From an uncultured Acetobacteraceae bacterium (GTDB lineage: Bacteria; Pseudomonadota; Alphaproteobacteria; Acetobacterales; Acetobacteraceae), in contig CAIRCM010000087.1 in NCBI GenBank assembly GCA_903877125.1, forward strand, positions 24,246 through 88,245: a stretch of 64,000 bases of DNA. Direction: 5' to 3'. The notes under the pieces are model-generated. The model saw only the letters and a program-made list of their open reading frames with translations, was not told the DNA's origin and did no database searches. Both the position numbers and the translations under genes were made by a program. This document shows positions 1 through 9,380 of the stretch, piece after piece (position 1 is the stretch's first letter; each line of letters starts with the position of its first letter).

Positions 1-1
1 A

Positions 2-91
2 GAGCCGTTCGCCCGTTATATCGTGCCGACCTCGCTGGAGTTGGAAGATCGCGAGGAACGTGCGGTGGTCTTGTACCGGTTAGAACCTTGA
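2..91 (+). CDS. C-terminal end of an unknown protein (partial)
   Basis: An open frame runs in from the window edge and stops at TGA 89-91; about 29 residues are visible, ending in VVLYRLEP. The fragment is too short to assign a family. It converges on the histidine kinase gene with only three bases between the two stop codons, so the two transcription units are tail to tail. The gene is real by frame and codon pattern only; no function is proposed. Confidence 0.5.
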   Translation, partial: EPFARYIVPTSLELEDREERAVVLYRLEP

Positions 92-94
92 CGT

Positions 95-1462
95 CTAGCC
101 GGGGGGGCGCCCCCCGGTGCCCGGCTGTGTCAAAGGCAACCAGACGCTGACTTTCGTGCCAATGCCGACTTCGCTTTCGATGACCAATTGGCCGCGGTGA
201 CGGTTGACGATGTGCTTCACGATTGCAAGGCCCAACCCGGTACCGCCCACCGCACGGGAGCGTCCTTTGTCGACACGATAGAAACGCTCGGTCAGCCGTG
301 GAATGTGATCTCGCGGGATCCCGGCTCCCTGGTCGGAGATGGCGATCACAACGCCGGGGCGCCCGGGCCACCGTGCTCCCAGCGGTGCCCGATCCACTTT
401 CACACTGATGACGCCGCCTTCCCGACCGTATTTCAGACCATTATCGAGGAGATTTTGCATAACCTGCGCGATCTGGTCGGAATCGCCAACGATCATTGGT
501 AAGGCTTCGTCGAAGGCAGCGTCGATTCGCGTCTGACGTTGTACCAGTCGCGGCTCGAAACCAGCGACGATACCCGAGACCAATCCCTTCAGTTCAACCG
601 TATCCGATGGAGACTGGTGTTCCGTCAGTTCGATTCTCGATAGGCTCAACAGATCGTCGATTAAACGATTCATCCGCGCGCCCTGTTCGGCCATTATGCT
701 GAGAAACCGCTGCTGAGCAGGTGGGTCATCCGCGGCGGGACCTTGCAATGTTTCGATAAATCCAATCAGCGACGTGAGTGGTGTTCGCAATTCATGACTG
801 ACGTTTGCGACAAAATCGGCGCGCATGCGTTCGACCATGCGCTCTCGGGTCCGGTCCGATAAAACGACAATGGCCCGGCCGCCATCGACGAGGGGTGGGT
901 CCATGGGCACCACGACCGCGTGGACGTCTCGCTCGACAGGTACGGGCAACATCAGTTCGGCCGTTTGGACGATACCTGATAAAAATGTGCGATCGATCGC
1001 GGCACGGAGATCGGGATGCCGAAGAACCGCAGCCATATCGTCGCCATAGGCCGCCCGGGCGGCTGCGTTCGCGCGCCGCACCGCGCGGTCTCCGGCCAAA
1101 ACAATCAGCGGGTCGGGCAGTCGCTCGAGAATTAATGTGTCGGTTCGGCGTAGCTGCTCAACCAAAGCGGCCCTCGGCGCAACCCGACGATTGAGGTGGT
1201 CGATTTCACGACCCAGAGTTTCCAGCAGGATTGGGCCAGCATCCGTTGCGGTACCGATGCCGGGTTCATCGGCCGCCAGGCGGCGGACAATTTGCGTCAG
1301 GGATTTTTGGTCGCGTTGGATGATGCTGGCGGCTGTGACGGCGACAGCTATGACCAGCATCGCAATCGATACCGCTGCCCAGGGCAAAATCCAGCCCATC
1401 AAGGCCATGCAGCCAAGTGCGATCGTTGGCAAGGCAGCAATGCTTGAGGCGAGGGCCAGCAT
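95..1462 (-). CDS. phoR: PhoR-like membrane sensor histidine kinase
   Basis: 455 aa. Two hydrophobic segments lie in the first 48 residues (about 1-24 and 29-48), with no large periplasmic loop between them, which is typical of PhoR. A PAS-like region covers about 105-205, then a HisKA H-box with phospho-acceptor His223 (SHELRTPL). The HATPase_c domain shows the N-box (DNGLKYG), G1 (DQGAGIP), F-box and G2 (GTGLGLAI). In the family such proteins autophosphorylate and pass phosphate to a PhoB-type regulator in phosphate starvation. No regulator or pst genes lie in the window; it sits 8 bases downstream of a helicase gene and is probably co-transcribed with it. The PhoR assignment is by architecture; another OmpR-pairing kinase is possible. 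Confidence 0.85.
   Translation of the reverse strand: MLALASSIAALPTIALGCMALMGWILPWAAVSIAMLVIAVAVTAASIIQRDQKSLTQIVRRLAADEPGIGTATDAGPILLETLGREIDHLNRRVAPRAALVEQLRRTDTLILERLPDPLIVLAGDRAVRRANAAARAAYGDDMAAVLRHPDLRAAIDRTFLSGIVQTAELMLPVPVERDVHAVVVPMDPPLVDGGRAIVVLSDRTRERMVERMRADFVANVSHELRTPLTSLIGFIETLQGPAADDPPAQQRFLSIMAEQGARMNRLIDDLLSLSRIELTEHQSPSDTVELKGLVSGIVAGFEPRLVQRQTRIDAAFDEALPMIVGDSDQIAQVMQNLLDNGLKYGREGGVISVKVDRAPLGARWPGRPGVVIAISDQGAGIPRDHIPRLTERFYRVDKGRSRAVGGTGLGLAIVKHIVNRHRGQLVIESEVGIGTKVSVWLPLTQPGTGGRPPG
99..117. terminator. GC-only palindrome at the convergent gene ends
   Basis: A near-perfect palindrome of C2-G7-C-G-C6-G2 sits in the last codons of the kinase gene, 8 bases beyond the stop of the converging partial gene. 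It could fold as a strong hairpin in either transcript. There is no T-run, so this is only a weak candidate for a bidirectional terminator. Confidence 0.3.
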
Positions 1463-1470
1463 CCGTCCGC

Positions 1471-4311
1471 TCAGGAAACGTCGTGTGGATCGGACTGATC
1501 CGATTCCGCCAAAAATGCTCGCGTTTGAGCGACGGCTTCTGCCAGACCAACACGTTGGACGGCTACGCCGGAGGGAAAAGCCGAAAGAATTCGACTGGGA
1601 GTCTGACGATCGAGCAGCACGAAAACCCCCCGGTCCGAAGCGCGACGGATCAGCCGGCCAAACGCCTGCCGAAGGCGAAGCCTCGCAATACGATCATCAT
1701 AGCCTTTCGGGTTGCCGTCGGACAGATGGATACGACGTTCGCGATGCAAGATATCGGGACGTGGCCAAGGCACTTTTTCGAACACCACCAGTCTTAGCGC
1801 TCGACCTGGCACGTCAACCCCATCGCGCATCGCGTCGGTTCCTAGAAGACAGCTTTCCTCTTCGGTACGGAAGATGTCGACCAGCGTCGCATTACCCATG
1901 GCGTCGACATGCTGAGCGAAAAGTGGAATACCCTCGGTTTCGAGCATCGGAGCGATGCGATCGTGCACCGCGCGCAGGCGACGAATCGCCGTGAACAGGC
2001 CTAGGCCACCCCCACCTGCCGCAAGGAACAACGACCGGTACGCGGCGGCCAAATGGTCGATATTCGTGCCGTTTACGTCGGTCACGACGAAAGCACGGGT
2101 CTGGGCGGCATAGTCGAACGGGGATGACACGGTGGCACGGATAGCGGGCGACGGCAGATGGTGTGCGCCAACGCGGGCCTCGGCGGCGAGCCACGCCGTC
2201 TCCGGATCGCCGTCGTCGGCATCGCGCAAGGTTGCCGAGGTCACGACCATCCCCTGTGCGGGGGCGGCTAGGGTCAGTGCGAAAGGAACCGTAGGGTCCA
2301 GCCAATGGCGATGCAGACCGACATCGGAATCGCGGAAACCATCCCGCTGATCGACGCGCAGGAACATGACGTGTTCGGGGCGGAGCCCTGGCTCTGACAC
2401 CGGTTCGGTCAGAGATCGCAGCATCGCCTGCCAAGCCGACAATGGATTGATCGCTCTGCGGGTCAAGGAGCGACACACTGCCTCGATCCTCGCGCGAGTG
2501 GCTGGCTCCAGTTCCTCCGCTTCATCGTCAAGGCGTGCGAGCAGGCGGTTGCAAAGGGTCGTAGCGGGTTCAGCTATGCGGCTGAATGACCGCACGAGCG
2601 TTTCCGACGCGGCGGCGATGTCGGCGGAAATCGGGAAGACGTCGCATTCGAGGGCACCGAAGGCGGCAGGCTGTCCGACCGTCTTGTCGGCATGGCCGAC
2701 ACGCGCGAGTACTTGGCGGTGAATGAGTTGCAAAAACAACTCGGTGGGATTGGCACGCGCGGTTTCGATCCCGGTCAGTGCAGGGCCCTCCTCGGTCAGG
2801 CGCTGAGCCCAGCCGCCGGCGGGGAGCGCGCGAGCCGCTTGGAGGAGGGCATCCAGAGGCGCTTCGAGATTAGGGCGGTCGGCCACCAACTCCCCGACAC
2901 GACGACGTAGACCCCGGGCGCGGGAGCGGCCCCCTTCGGCACCCAGCAGCCAGCGTCGCAGTTCGGCGGTCTCCATGCCTGACAGTGTGGCGGAGAAGGC
3001 AGAGTCCGCAGCATCGAACACATGATGGCCTTCGTCGAAGATATAGCGGGTCGGTACCGCATTGTCGTCGAGGCCACCCCATGCAGCCTGGGTCATGACA
3101 AGGGCATGGTTCGCGACAACCAGATCGGCGGATTTGGCCCGTCGCACCGTGTGCTCGATGAAGCAGCGGCGCCAATGGGGGCAGGCCGAGTGGATGCACT
3201 CGCCCCGGCGGTCCGCCAGCGCGGCGATCGCGGCCTGCCCGTGCAGTTCACCGAGCCACCCCGGAAGATCGCCGCCTTGAATGTCCCCGTCCGCCGTGGT
3301 GACCGCCCATCGCGCGATCAGGCCCAGGAGTATGGCTTGTGGGTAGGCAAAGCCGCCGGTGGTGCTCGAAATCGCATCTTCAAGGTTCAGGAGACAAAGG
3401 TAGTTCTCTCGCCCTTTACGAACGACGATGCGTCTTCGCCGTTCGGTTGGATTGGGAATGAGGCGGCTGACCTCGGCGTCGATCTGCCGCTGGAGGTGAC
3501 GCGTGTAGGTGCTGATCCAAACAGGGCCATGGTTCTTTTCTGCCCATATGCTGGCGGGCGCTAGATATCCGATGGTCTTGCCGGTACCTGTTCCCGCTTC
3601 AGCCAGCACAACATGGGGGTCGCCGCGTACCTCCCGCGGGGCGAACGCCGCGGTGACGGCGCCGGCATAGTCGCCCTGGCCCGGCCGTTGCTCGGCACCT
3701 GGCCCCAGTAACATGGCGAGGCGGCTGCGGGCTTCGGCCTCGGTGACCGGGTGTGACGAAGGTGGGGGCAGGGGGGCGCCGTCCTCCCATTCCGGCAGGC
3801 GTTTCCATACTTTCAAAGGTTCGGTTGAGGCGGTGGCGGCATCGTGCCCCAGCGCGGCGTTGATATAGGGTGCCCACCCCCAGCCTGCTTTGCCCATATA
3901 GGCGACCAGACCGGCGGCGTCCCGATTGATAAGGGTGTCTCGCCCCTGCCGGAGATGGTTGAGCATCATGGCGGCGAGGTCGGCGAGAAGAACGACGTCG
4001 GAATCCAGCCCGGTGTCGCGCGGTGCCAGATTCAGCGCCAGCGCGAGACCTCGCGCGGTGGGGGCGGCGGGGCGGGCCGGATAGCTGAAGGCAAAGAGAT
4101 CCAAAAGATCGAAAGCAGGTGTCGGCCGGAGCCCAATACGACGGAAAGTGGCCGGTGCATGCACCAATAAAGGGGGGGGCATGGTCCGAAGGAGGTCACC
4201 GACCTCGGCAATAGGCACATGCAGCAGTTCCCCGTCGGGGGTAAGCACGGCGGCGGCGCCACGCCCAACCACGATCGACGGCCCTGGTGGCAGCGGGATG
4301 GATCGGTTCAC
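1471..4311 (-). CDS. DinG/XPD-family ATP-dependent DNA helicase
   Basis: 946 aa superfamily 2 helicase. Walker A is EAGTGTGKT (about 238-246) and the Walker B box is DEGHH rather than DEAH. A Cys cluster (C-X5-C-X5-C, in CIHSACPHWRRC, plus an upstream Cys in NYLCLL) matches the 4Fe-4S site of XPD/DinG helicases; the C-terminal half carries the late helicase motifs (DAMRDGVDVPG, QAFGRLIRR). Family members unwind 5'-to-3' and resolve R-loops or damaged forks. The roughly 190-residue N-terminal extension looks like a degenerate exonuclease-type region but shows no acidic catalytic set I can defend. First gene of a two-gene unit with the histidine kinase. Confidence 0.88.
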   Translation of the reverse strand: MNRSIPLPPGPSIVVGRGAAAVLTPDGELLHVPIAEVGDLLRTMPPPLLVHAPATFRRIGLRPTPAFDLLDLFAFSYPARPAAPTARGLALALNLAPRDTGLDSDVVLLADLAAMMLNHLRQGRDTLINRDAAGLVAYMGKAGWGWAPYINAALGHDAATASTEPLKVWKRLPEWEDGAPLPPPSSHPVTEAEARSRLAMLLGPGAEQRPGQGDYAGAVTAAFAPREVRGDPHVVLAEAGTGTGKTIGYLAPASIWAEKNHGPVWISTYTRHLQRQIDAEVSRLIPNPTERRRRIVVRKGRENYLCLLNLEDAISSTTGGFAYPQAILLGLIARWAVTTADGDIQGGDLPGWLGELHGQAAIAALADRRGECIHSACPHWRRCFIEHTVRRAKSADLVVANHALVMTQAAWGGLDDNAVPTRYIFDEGHHVFDAADSAFSATLSGMETAELRRWLLGAEGGRSRARGLRRRVGELVADRPNLEAPLDALLQAARALPAGGWAQRLTEEGPALTGIETARANPTELFLQLIHRQVLARVGHADKTVGQPAAFGALECDVFPISADIAAASETLVRSFSRIAEPATTLCNRLLARLDDEAEELEPATRARIEAVCRSLTRRAINPLSAWQAMLRSLTEPVSEPGLRPEHVMFLRVDQRDGFRDSDVGLHRHWLDPTVPFALTLAAPAQGMVVTSATLRDADDGDPETAWLAAEARVGAHHLPSPAIRATVSSPFDYAAQTRAFVVTDVNGTNIDHLAAAYRSLFLAAGGGGLGLFTAIRRLRAVHDRIAPMLETEGIPLFAQHVDAMGNATLVDIFRTEEESCLLGTDAMRDGVDVPGRALRLVVFEKVPWPRPDILHRERRIHLSDGNPKGYDDRIARLRLRQAFGRLIRRASDRGVFVLLDRQTPSRILSAFPSGVAVQRVGLAEAVAQTRAFLAESDQSDPHDVS

Positions 4312-4409
4312 CCGAGGTCTTTACCCACTCATTGAGCGCAGCGCCACTGCCTCGCCCTACGGTCGGCTGGATGTCCAACAGAAAAAATGCCTGGATAGGA
4401 AAATACCGC

Positions 4410-4439
4410 TTGCCCGATTATCCCAAAATCGGGTATAAA
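4410..4439 (+). promoter_or_regulatory. Candidate promoter with operator-like inverted repeat upstream of the phage cluster
   Basis: TTGCCC (4410-4415) and TATAAA (4434-4439) form a -35/-10 pair with an 18-base spacer. A 7-bp inverted repeat, CCCGATT (4413-4419) and AATCGGG (4427-4433), lies between and over the elements, as expected of an operator. The first ATG follows the -10 box by 7 bases. The rest of the 4312-4641 gap holds the upstream region of the divergent helicase gene and one tiny reading frame; nothing else is recognisable. Confidence 0.45.
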
Positions 4440-4446
4440 TTTGCTT

Positions 4447-4512
4447 ATGATGGCGAGTTTACCTCGGGCGAGGTTTCCGCCGGTTCTCGATGAAATCGCA
4501 TCCTGTATTTAA
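4447..4512 (+). CDS. Tiny ORF (21 aa), possible small-terminase remnant
   Basis: ATGATG at 4447 opens a 21-residue frame that ends at TAA 4510-4512 (it contains PRARFPPVLDEIA). It starts 7 bases after the candidate -10 box, as a leaderless message would. The piece FPPVLDEIA loosely recalls the N-terminus of phage DNA-packaging HTH proteins, and its position directly before the large terminase fits a truncated small terminase. This is a guess; it may not be translated at all. Confidence 0.22.
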   Translation: MMASLPRARFPPVLDEIASCI

Positions 4513-4641
4513 GGGGACGGCAACCGAGACGATGTTCTGTCATGTCGCAGTGCGGCAGCCACCGGGGTTTCGATATCCATTTGACCCCTGATATTTCATC
4601 ATTTGTTGCGGATATTGATTTGGAATGTGGCTCATTAACAG

Positions 4642-6060
4642 ATGCGGCCAATGTTCGCTGTGATGCGACCATTGGTGCACGAAACGATAACGCGTTTTTC
4701 TGTTCGGACGGAATTACTTGACTGGGCCGCCTACGCCTTGAGTTCCAGCGATCAAACCCCTGCCGCGCATCACCGCCTGCTTCTGCGTGAACTGCAGGCG
4801 CTTTCGCAAGGCAGTATCGATCGATTGCTGGTGCACATGCCGCCGGGCTCGGCAAAATCAACATATGCGTCGACGATTTTTCCGGCTTGGTGGTTCGGAC
4901 AGCATCCCGGCAGTTCGATTATCGCTGCATCGCATACCGAAGCGCTTGCAGCCCATTTCGGCCGTCGGGTGCGTGATTTGATAAGCGCACAACAGCCTAT
5001 ACTTGGTTTCGATCTTACCAAGGGGGCCAAATCGCCCGTTCAGTGGCGTCTGACGAACGGCGGCGAGTATCTTGCGATCGGCACGCGCGGCGCGGTCATC
5101 GGACGACGAGCCGATCTCGTCATTATCGACGACCCCGTCGGAAGCCTGGCCCAGGCAGACCGGCCTCTGGATCGCGATCGCATATGGAATTGGTTCCGCT
5201 CCGACCTGAGCACTCGGCTCAAGCCAGGAGGTCGAATACTGATCGTCATGACAAGATGGCATGAGGACGACTTGGCCGGTAGAATTGGGCAGTACAGCAC
5301 AGATAACTGGCGTATTGTCAAACTGCCCGCACTGGCAGAAGAGCACGACGAGCTTGGCCGAGCGCCTGGAGATGCACTTTGGCCGGAGTGGGAGGACGCC
5401 GTCGCATTGGAGCGGAGGCGGGCTTCCGTCGGCGAGCGGACGTGGTATGCTGCATATCAGCAATCGCCGCATCCCCTCGAGGGGGGCATGTTCAAGGTTG
5501 CAAGTATCGTCCCTGTGAACCGATCCGAGGTTCCGGACGGACTAACAGTCCGCGCATGGGACCTTGCCGCGACTATTGCGAATGGTGGTAACGATCCCGA
5601 CTGGACCGTGGGCGTTAAACTCCGCCTCGAACGCCCGGGCCAGTTTCTGGTGCTGGACGTTATTCGGCTACGCGGGACCGCCCGTCAGATCGAACAGGCG
5701 GTTTTAAATGCCGCGCGGCTGGATGGGACATCCGTCCATATAGGGTTTCCGGAGGACCCGGGTCAGGCCGGGAAGAGCCAGGTTTCACACTACGTTGGCC
5801 TTTTGGCCGGCTATCATGTCGTGGCGTCGCGCGAGAGCGGTTCAAAGGTTATCCGGGCGCAGCCATTGTCGGCGCAGATTGAATACGGCAATTTGTCGCT
5901 CGTCCGGGGAGATTGGAACGGGGCGTTTCTGGAAGAATTGCGCAGTTTCCCGTTCGGCAACAAGGACGATCAAGTCGACGCATTGGTCAGGGCTTTTGCC
6001 ACCCTCAATACGCTATCCAGTCCAACCCGTAGGACCAACGTTCCTTTTCTTGTTAGATAA
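4642..6060 (+). CDS. Phage terminase large subunit
   Basis: 472 aa. The ATPase half has Walker A PPGSAKST (67-74) and Walker B ADLVIIDDP (about 157-165). The C-terminal RNase-H-like nuclease half has an acidic start (RAWDLAAT) and the closing NKDDQVDALVRAF helix typical of TerL. The enzyme cuts concatemeric DNA and pumps it into the prohead through the portal. Alternative starts exist at residues 4 and 8. No convincing small subunit precedes it, which is unusual for an active phage. The gene looks complete and ends 18 bases before the portal gene. Confidence 0.93.
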   Translation: MRPMFAVMRPLVHETITRFSVRTELLDWAAYALSSSDQTPAAHHRLLLRELQALSQGSIDRLLVHMPPGSAKSTYASTIFPAWWFGQHPGSSIIAASHTEALAAHFGRRVRDLISAQQPILGFDLTKGAKSPVQWRLTNGGEYLAIGTRGAVIGRRADLVIIDDPVGSLAQADRPLDRDRIWNWFRSDLSTRLKPGGRILIVMTRWHEDDLAGRIGQYSTDNWRIVKLPALAEEHDELGRAPGDALWPEWEDAVALERRRASVGERTWYAAYQQSPHPLEGGMFKVASIVPVNRSEVPDGLTVRAWDLAATIANGGNDPDWTVGVKLRLERPGQFLVLDVIRLRGTARQIEQAVLNAARLDGTSVHIGFPEDPGQAGKSQVSHYVGLLAGYHVVASRESGSKVIRAQPLSAQIEYGNLSLVRGDWNGAFLEELRSFPFGNKDDQVDALVRAFATLNTLSSPTRRTNVPFLVR

Positions 6061-6078
6061 ACCAGTCACGGGAATAAA

Positions 6079-7483
6079 ATGTTCGATACAATTAGCGCAC
6101 TGGTCCCCCGCGATCCGGCGTATGCAGACAGAACGCGAACGTTGGACATTTTGAACCGGGTTTTGACCGGGACTTTATACGACGTATTGCCCTATTCCTT
6201 CAACGCCGAACGCGGAGCGGGGGGGGGAGTATATTCCGCTTCGCAGCCGTCGTCCGAGCGTGCGTTACCCTTTGTGTCGGCTTGTCGTCGAGGACAGTGT
6301 CTCGCTTTTGTTCAGCGAGGGGCACTTTCCGGCGGTCGACTGTCCGGACGCTATGGTGCGGCAGACACTGGCCAGTTTAATCAAAGAGGCCCGTCTCAAT
6401 GTCCTAATGACAGAAGTGGCGATCCGGGGTTCAATCGGATCGGCAGCTGTATTAATGCGGGTCTTAAGGGGGCGGGTATTTTTTAATTGCCTCGATACAC
6501 TTTATTTGACTCCCCTATGGAATCCCGAAGCACCCGACGACCTTTTGTCGGTCACTGAACGATATAAAGTGCGTGGTAGCACGTTGGCAGGAAATGGCTA
6601 CGATATCGAATGTCCCGATCAGGAATACTGGTTTATGCGATCTTGGGATGCGGAAGGGGAAACGTGGTTTCTGCCGACGCCGACGGATACTGATCAGCCG
6701 CCTACCATCGATATGAACCGCACGATTCGGCATGATTTGGGTTTTGTGCCAATCGTATGGATCCGGAATTTGCCGGGCTTTTCAGTTACTGGCGATCCGA
6801 ACGACGGTGCCTGCACGTTCAGGGCGGCGATCGAAACCCAAATCGAAATAGATTACCAACTCAGCCAAGCGGGGCGTGGCCTAAAATACAGCAGTGACCC
6901 TACTCTGCTGATCAAGGAGCCGGCGGGTGTCGACTCTGAGATCGTCAAGGGCGGCGGGAACGCGCTGATTGTTAGTGAAAAGGGTGATGCGAAGCTGCTG
7001 GAAATCGGAGGCACTGCCTCGGCTGCCGTGATTGAATATGTTGGGTTGCTTCGCGAGTTTGCTTTGGAAAGCGTTCATGGAAACCGGGCAAACCCTGATC
7101 GGCTGACAGCGGCACAGTCAGGCCGTGCGCTTGAGATGTTGAATCAGGGCTTGTTATGGCTCGCCGATAATTTGCGCGTGACGTATGGCGAGGGAGCGTT
7201 GTTAAGTCTTTTTGGGATGGTGGTCCGCGCGTCTAAGAAATATCCCCTGACCATCGGTGGAAAGGTTGTCGGGTCGCTCGATTCGACGGCTCCCCTTTCG
7301 TTGCGTTGGCCGGATTGGTATCCACCCTCGTCCGAGGATAGGCAGCGCGATGCGCAGACCTTGTCCACGCTGGCGGCCGCAGGACATATCAGCCGAGAGA
7401 CTGCGTTGAAAACTCTCGCTCCAACCTATGACATCGAAGATATCCCAGGCGAGCTAAATCGTATCGTAACCGACAAAAAATAG
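6079..7483 (+). pseudogene. Phage portal protein, frameshifted at a G9 tract
   Basis: The frame opened by ATG 6079 (MFDTISALVP...) runs into a tract of nine G at 6219-6227 and then diverges into an unrelated reading. From the tract onwards the portal-like sequence (GEYIPLRSRRP, then SVSLLFSEGHFP) continues in the frame one base later, to TAG at 7483. With eight G the gene is a single 467-codon frame, the usual length of this portal type. The portal dodecamer is the DNA channel and head-tail joint. Causes may be a real mutation, transcript slippage or a base-calling error. A -1 ribosomal slip would not restore it; one G must be skipped. A GTG at 6260 could start only the downstream part. Confidence 0.85.
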
Positions 7484-7494
7484 AAGGAGAAGTG

Positions 7495-7905
7495 ATGTCG
7501 GAAGACATGGATGATACCCTTGTCACGGAGACCACCATTGCTGAACTCATGGCGCGTTGCGAACAGTTGGAGCGCGAATTGATCCAGGCAAAACAGAAAG
7601 CTGACAGCGGCATCGTCAAGGCCCATCTACAGGCGGAGGCGATACGAGCCGGCATGATCGATCTCGACGGTTTGAACATGCTCGATACATCTCATCTCAG
7701 TGTCACAGAGGGCGGCGAGGTGACTGGTGTTGCCGGTTTGATGGACAAGGTCCGAAAAGACAAACCCTGGCTTTTTGGCAAACCATCGACATCCGCCCCT
7801 GGTGGGGCACCGCCGTCGCAACCACCTCGACACAAACTAGCGACCGAGATGACCGACGCCGAATACAAGACCGCGCGGGAAGCCATTATTCGTTTCAGAC
7901 ACTAG
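7495..7905 (+). CDS. Phage scaffolding-type protein
   Basis: 136 aa from ATG 7495, preceded by a strong AAGGAG at 7485-7490; GTG at 7492 is a weaker alternative. The N-terminal third is predicted coiled coil (IAELMARCEQLERELIQAKQKA), followed by a Pro/Ser-rich linker and a charged C-terminus. That layout and its place between portal and major capsid protein fit an internal scaffold (GP20-like). It would direct capsid assembly and then leave or be degraded. No separate protease gene is present. Its TAG stop is also the first triplet of a dispersed repeat. Confidence 0.7.
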   Translation: MSEDMDDTLVTETTIAELMARCEQLERELIQAKQKADSGIVKAHLQAEAIRAGMIDLDGLNMLDTSHLSVTEGGEVTGVAGLMDKVRKDKPWLFGKPSTSAPGGAPPSQPPRHKLATEMTDAEYKTAREAIIRFRH

Positions 7906-8006
7906 AGGCGATCGGGTCAAGTTGACCCAATCGTGCTCTATAAGTCTTTGTTTGATCGCGTGATTCGCGCCGCCGTATGATTCCACGTCTGGCGATCACG
8001 CTCTAA
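7903..8006 (-). repeat. Dispersed palindromic repeat, copy A
   Basis: About 104 bp between the scaffold and capsid genes. Read on the minus strand it matches copy B (40957-41061) over nearly all its length and copy C (63531-63608) over its first half. It contains GGGTCAA-G-TTGACCC and flanking bases that extend to a long hairpin ending in TAGAG/CTCTA. It is the only copy inside the phage cluster and lies in the opposite orientation to the other two. Confidence 0.85.
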
Positions 8007-8032
8007 GAATCACTTCGATATAGGGATTGTAA

Positions 8033-9355
8033 ATGGGTATTAAAAATTTCCCGGCTGCGCTGCAGCCGATCATTCAGCAAGGGTTTTTGGAGCGTGAGTT
8101 CCAACAGGCGCTTCGTTCGCGGCTTGGGTACCGGTCTTGTGCCGATCGGGAGTCCATCGCCGTAGGCATCGGCGAAACATTGACCAAGACCCGTGCCGGT
8201 CTGAAGCCCACCGTGACCACACCGTTGCTGCCTTCCACGAATGCCAATCTTGACAATGGTTTGACGCCGAGTGGTTGGGGCGTTGAGCAGTATACGCTAA
8301 GCATCAATCACTATGCCGCGACCACAGACCTGAATATGGTGACCAACCGAGTCGGCATCGCTTCTCAGTTTCTTCAGAATGCTTATGTGAACGGCGAGCA
8401 GGCCGCGCGTAGCTTGGATGAATTGGCTCGGAATGCTCTCTACAATTCCTATTTTGGTGGAAACACCCGGGTACGCCTCACGCTGACCGGCGCAGGCCCA
8501 GCGATCAGCGTCGATGACATTCGTGGCTTCCAGACGGTCTTTGTCAATGGAGTCCAGCAACCTGTCAGTTCGTCAAACATGCTGACCGTCACGATCGGGG
8601 CCAACACCTATAACGTTGTCTCGGCGATCGCCGATTCGCCCAGCGTATCGACTGCTCCGGGCGGGGTTTCCGGGGTTCTGACTTTATCCGGAAATGTGAG
8701 CGTGTCCGATGGCACCGCCGGCAATACCGTTCAGGCGGCCACCGCATGTTCGATTGCTCGGCCGAATGGGCGTGGGAATACTGCGCTTATTCAGACCACC
8801 GACACATTGACGATGGCCGCGCTACTCGACTCCGTCGCCAAACTGCGGCTGAACGCCGTGCCGGATATCGAGGGCGCCTATAACTGCTATCTGGATCCGA
8901 TGTCTGCCCGGCAGCTGTTCATGGACCCGGATTTCAAGCAGTTGTATCAGGGCGCGACCTCGGCGAACCTGGTCTTCAAACGCGGCATGACCAACGAGTT
9001 CCTTGGATTGCGGTTCCTGACCACCAACGAAGCGTACGTTACCGCGCATCCGACCATCAGCGGTGCGCTTATCCGGCGACCCATCATCTGTGGGCAGGGG
9101 GCGCTGATCGAGGGCGATTTCGCCGGAATGGCCGCCGATGATGTCGCACCGTCGGATTCTATTGTTTCGATGGTAGATGGAATTGCGATGGTTACCCGGG
9201 AGCCCATCGATCGGTTGCAGCAGATCATCGCACAGTCCTGGTATTGGATCGGCGGATTTTGTACGCCTTCGGATACGACGACCACGCCAACCACTGTCCC
9301 CACCGCGACCAACGCCGCCTTCAAGCGAGCGGTCATGATCGAGCATATTGGCTAA
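8033..9355 (+). CDS. Phage major capsid protein
   Basis: 440 aa. Position after portal and scaffold, size, and the pattern of an N-terminal arm (about 1-40), long helix with LDELARNALYNSYF (about 120-145) and late beta-rich part fit a HK97-fold coat protein of the P22-like group. Residues about 150-245 form a Thr/Ser/Gly-rich beta insertion (VFVNGVQQ, NTYNVV), likely an insertion or Ig-like surface domain. The start ATG 8033 has only a weak ribosome site. No cleavage site or protease is evident, so it probably assembles without maturation cleavage. Confidence 0.8.
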   Translation: MGIKNFPAALQPIIQQGFLEREFQQALRSRLGYRSCADRESIAVGIGETLTKTRAGLKPTVTTPLLPSTNANLDNGLTPSGWGVEQYTLSINHYAATTDLNMVTNRVGIASQFLQNAYVNGEQAARSLDELARNALYNSYFGGNTRVRLTLTGAGPAISVDDIRGFQTVFVNGVQQPVSSSNMLTVTIGANTYNVVSAIADSPSVSTAPGGVSGVLTLSGNVSVSDGTAGNTVQAATACSIARPNGRGNTALIQTTDTLTMAALLDSVAKLRLNAVPDIEGAYNCYLDPMSARQLFMDPDFKQLYQGATSANLVFKRGMTNEFLGLRFLTTNEAYVTAHPTISGALIRRPIICGQGALIEGDFAGMAADDVAPSDSIVSMVDGIAMVTREPIDRLQQIIAQSWYWIGGFCTPSDTTTTPTTVPTATNAAFKRAVMIEHIG

Positions 9356-9380
9356 TAGCGTAGGAGGGGCGGTAACAGCG

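Noticed and set aside
6219..6227. Portal G9 tract as a -1 ribosomal frameshift site
   Set aside because: An all-G heptamer could slip, but -1 slippage leads to the wrong frame; the portal sequence needs the frame one base forward.
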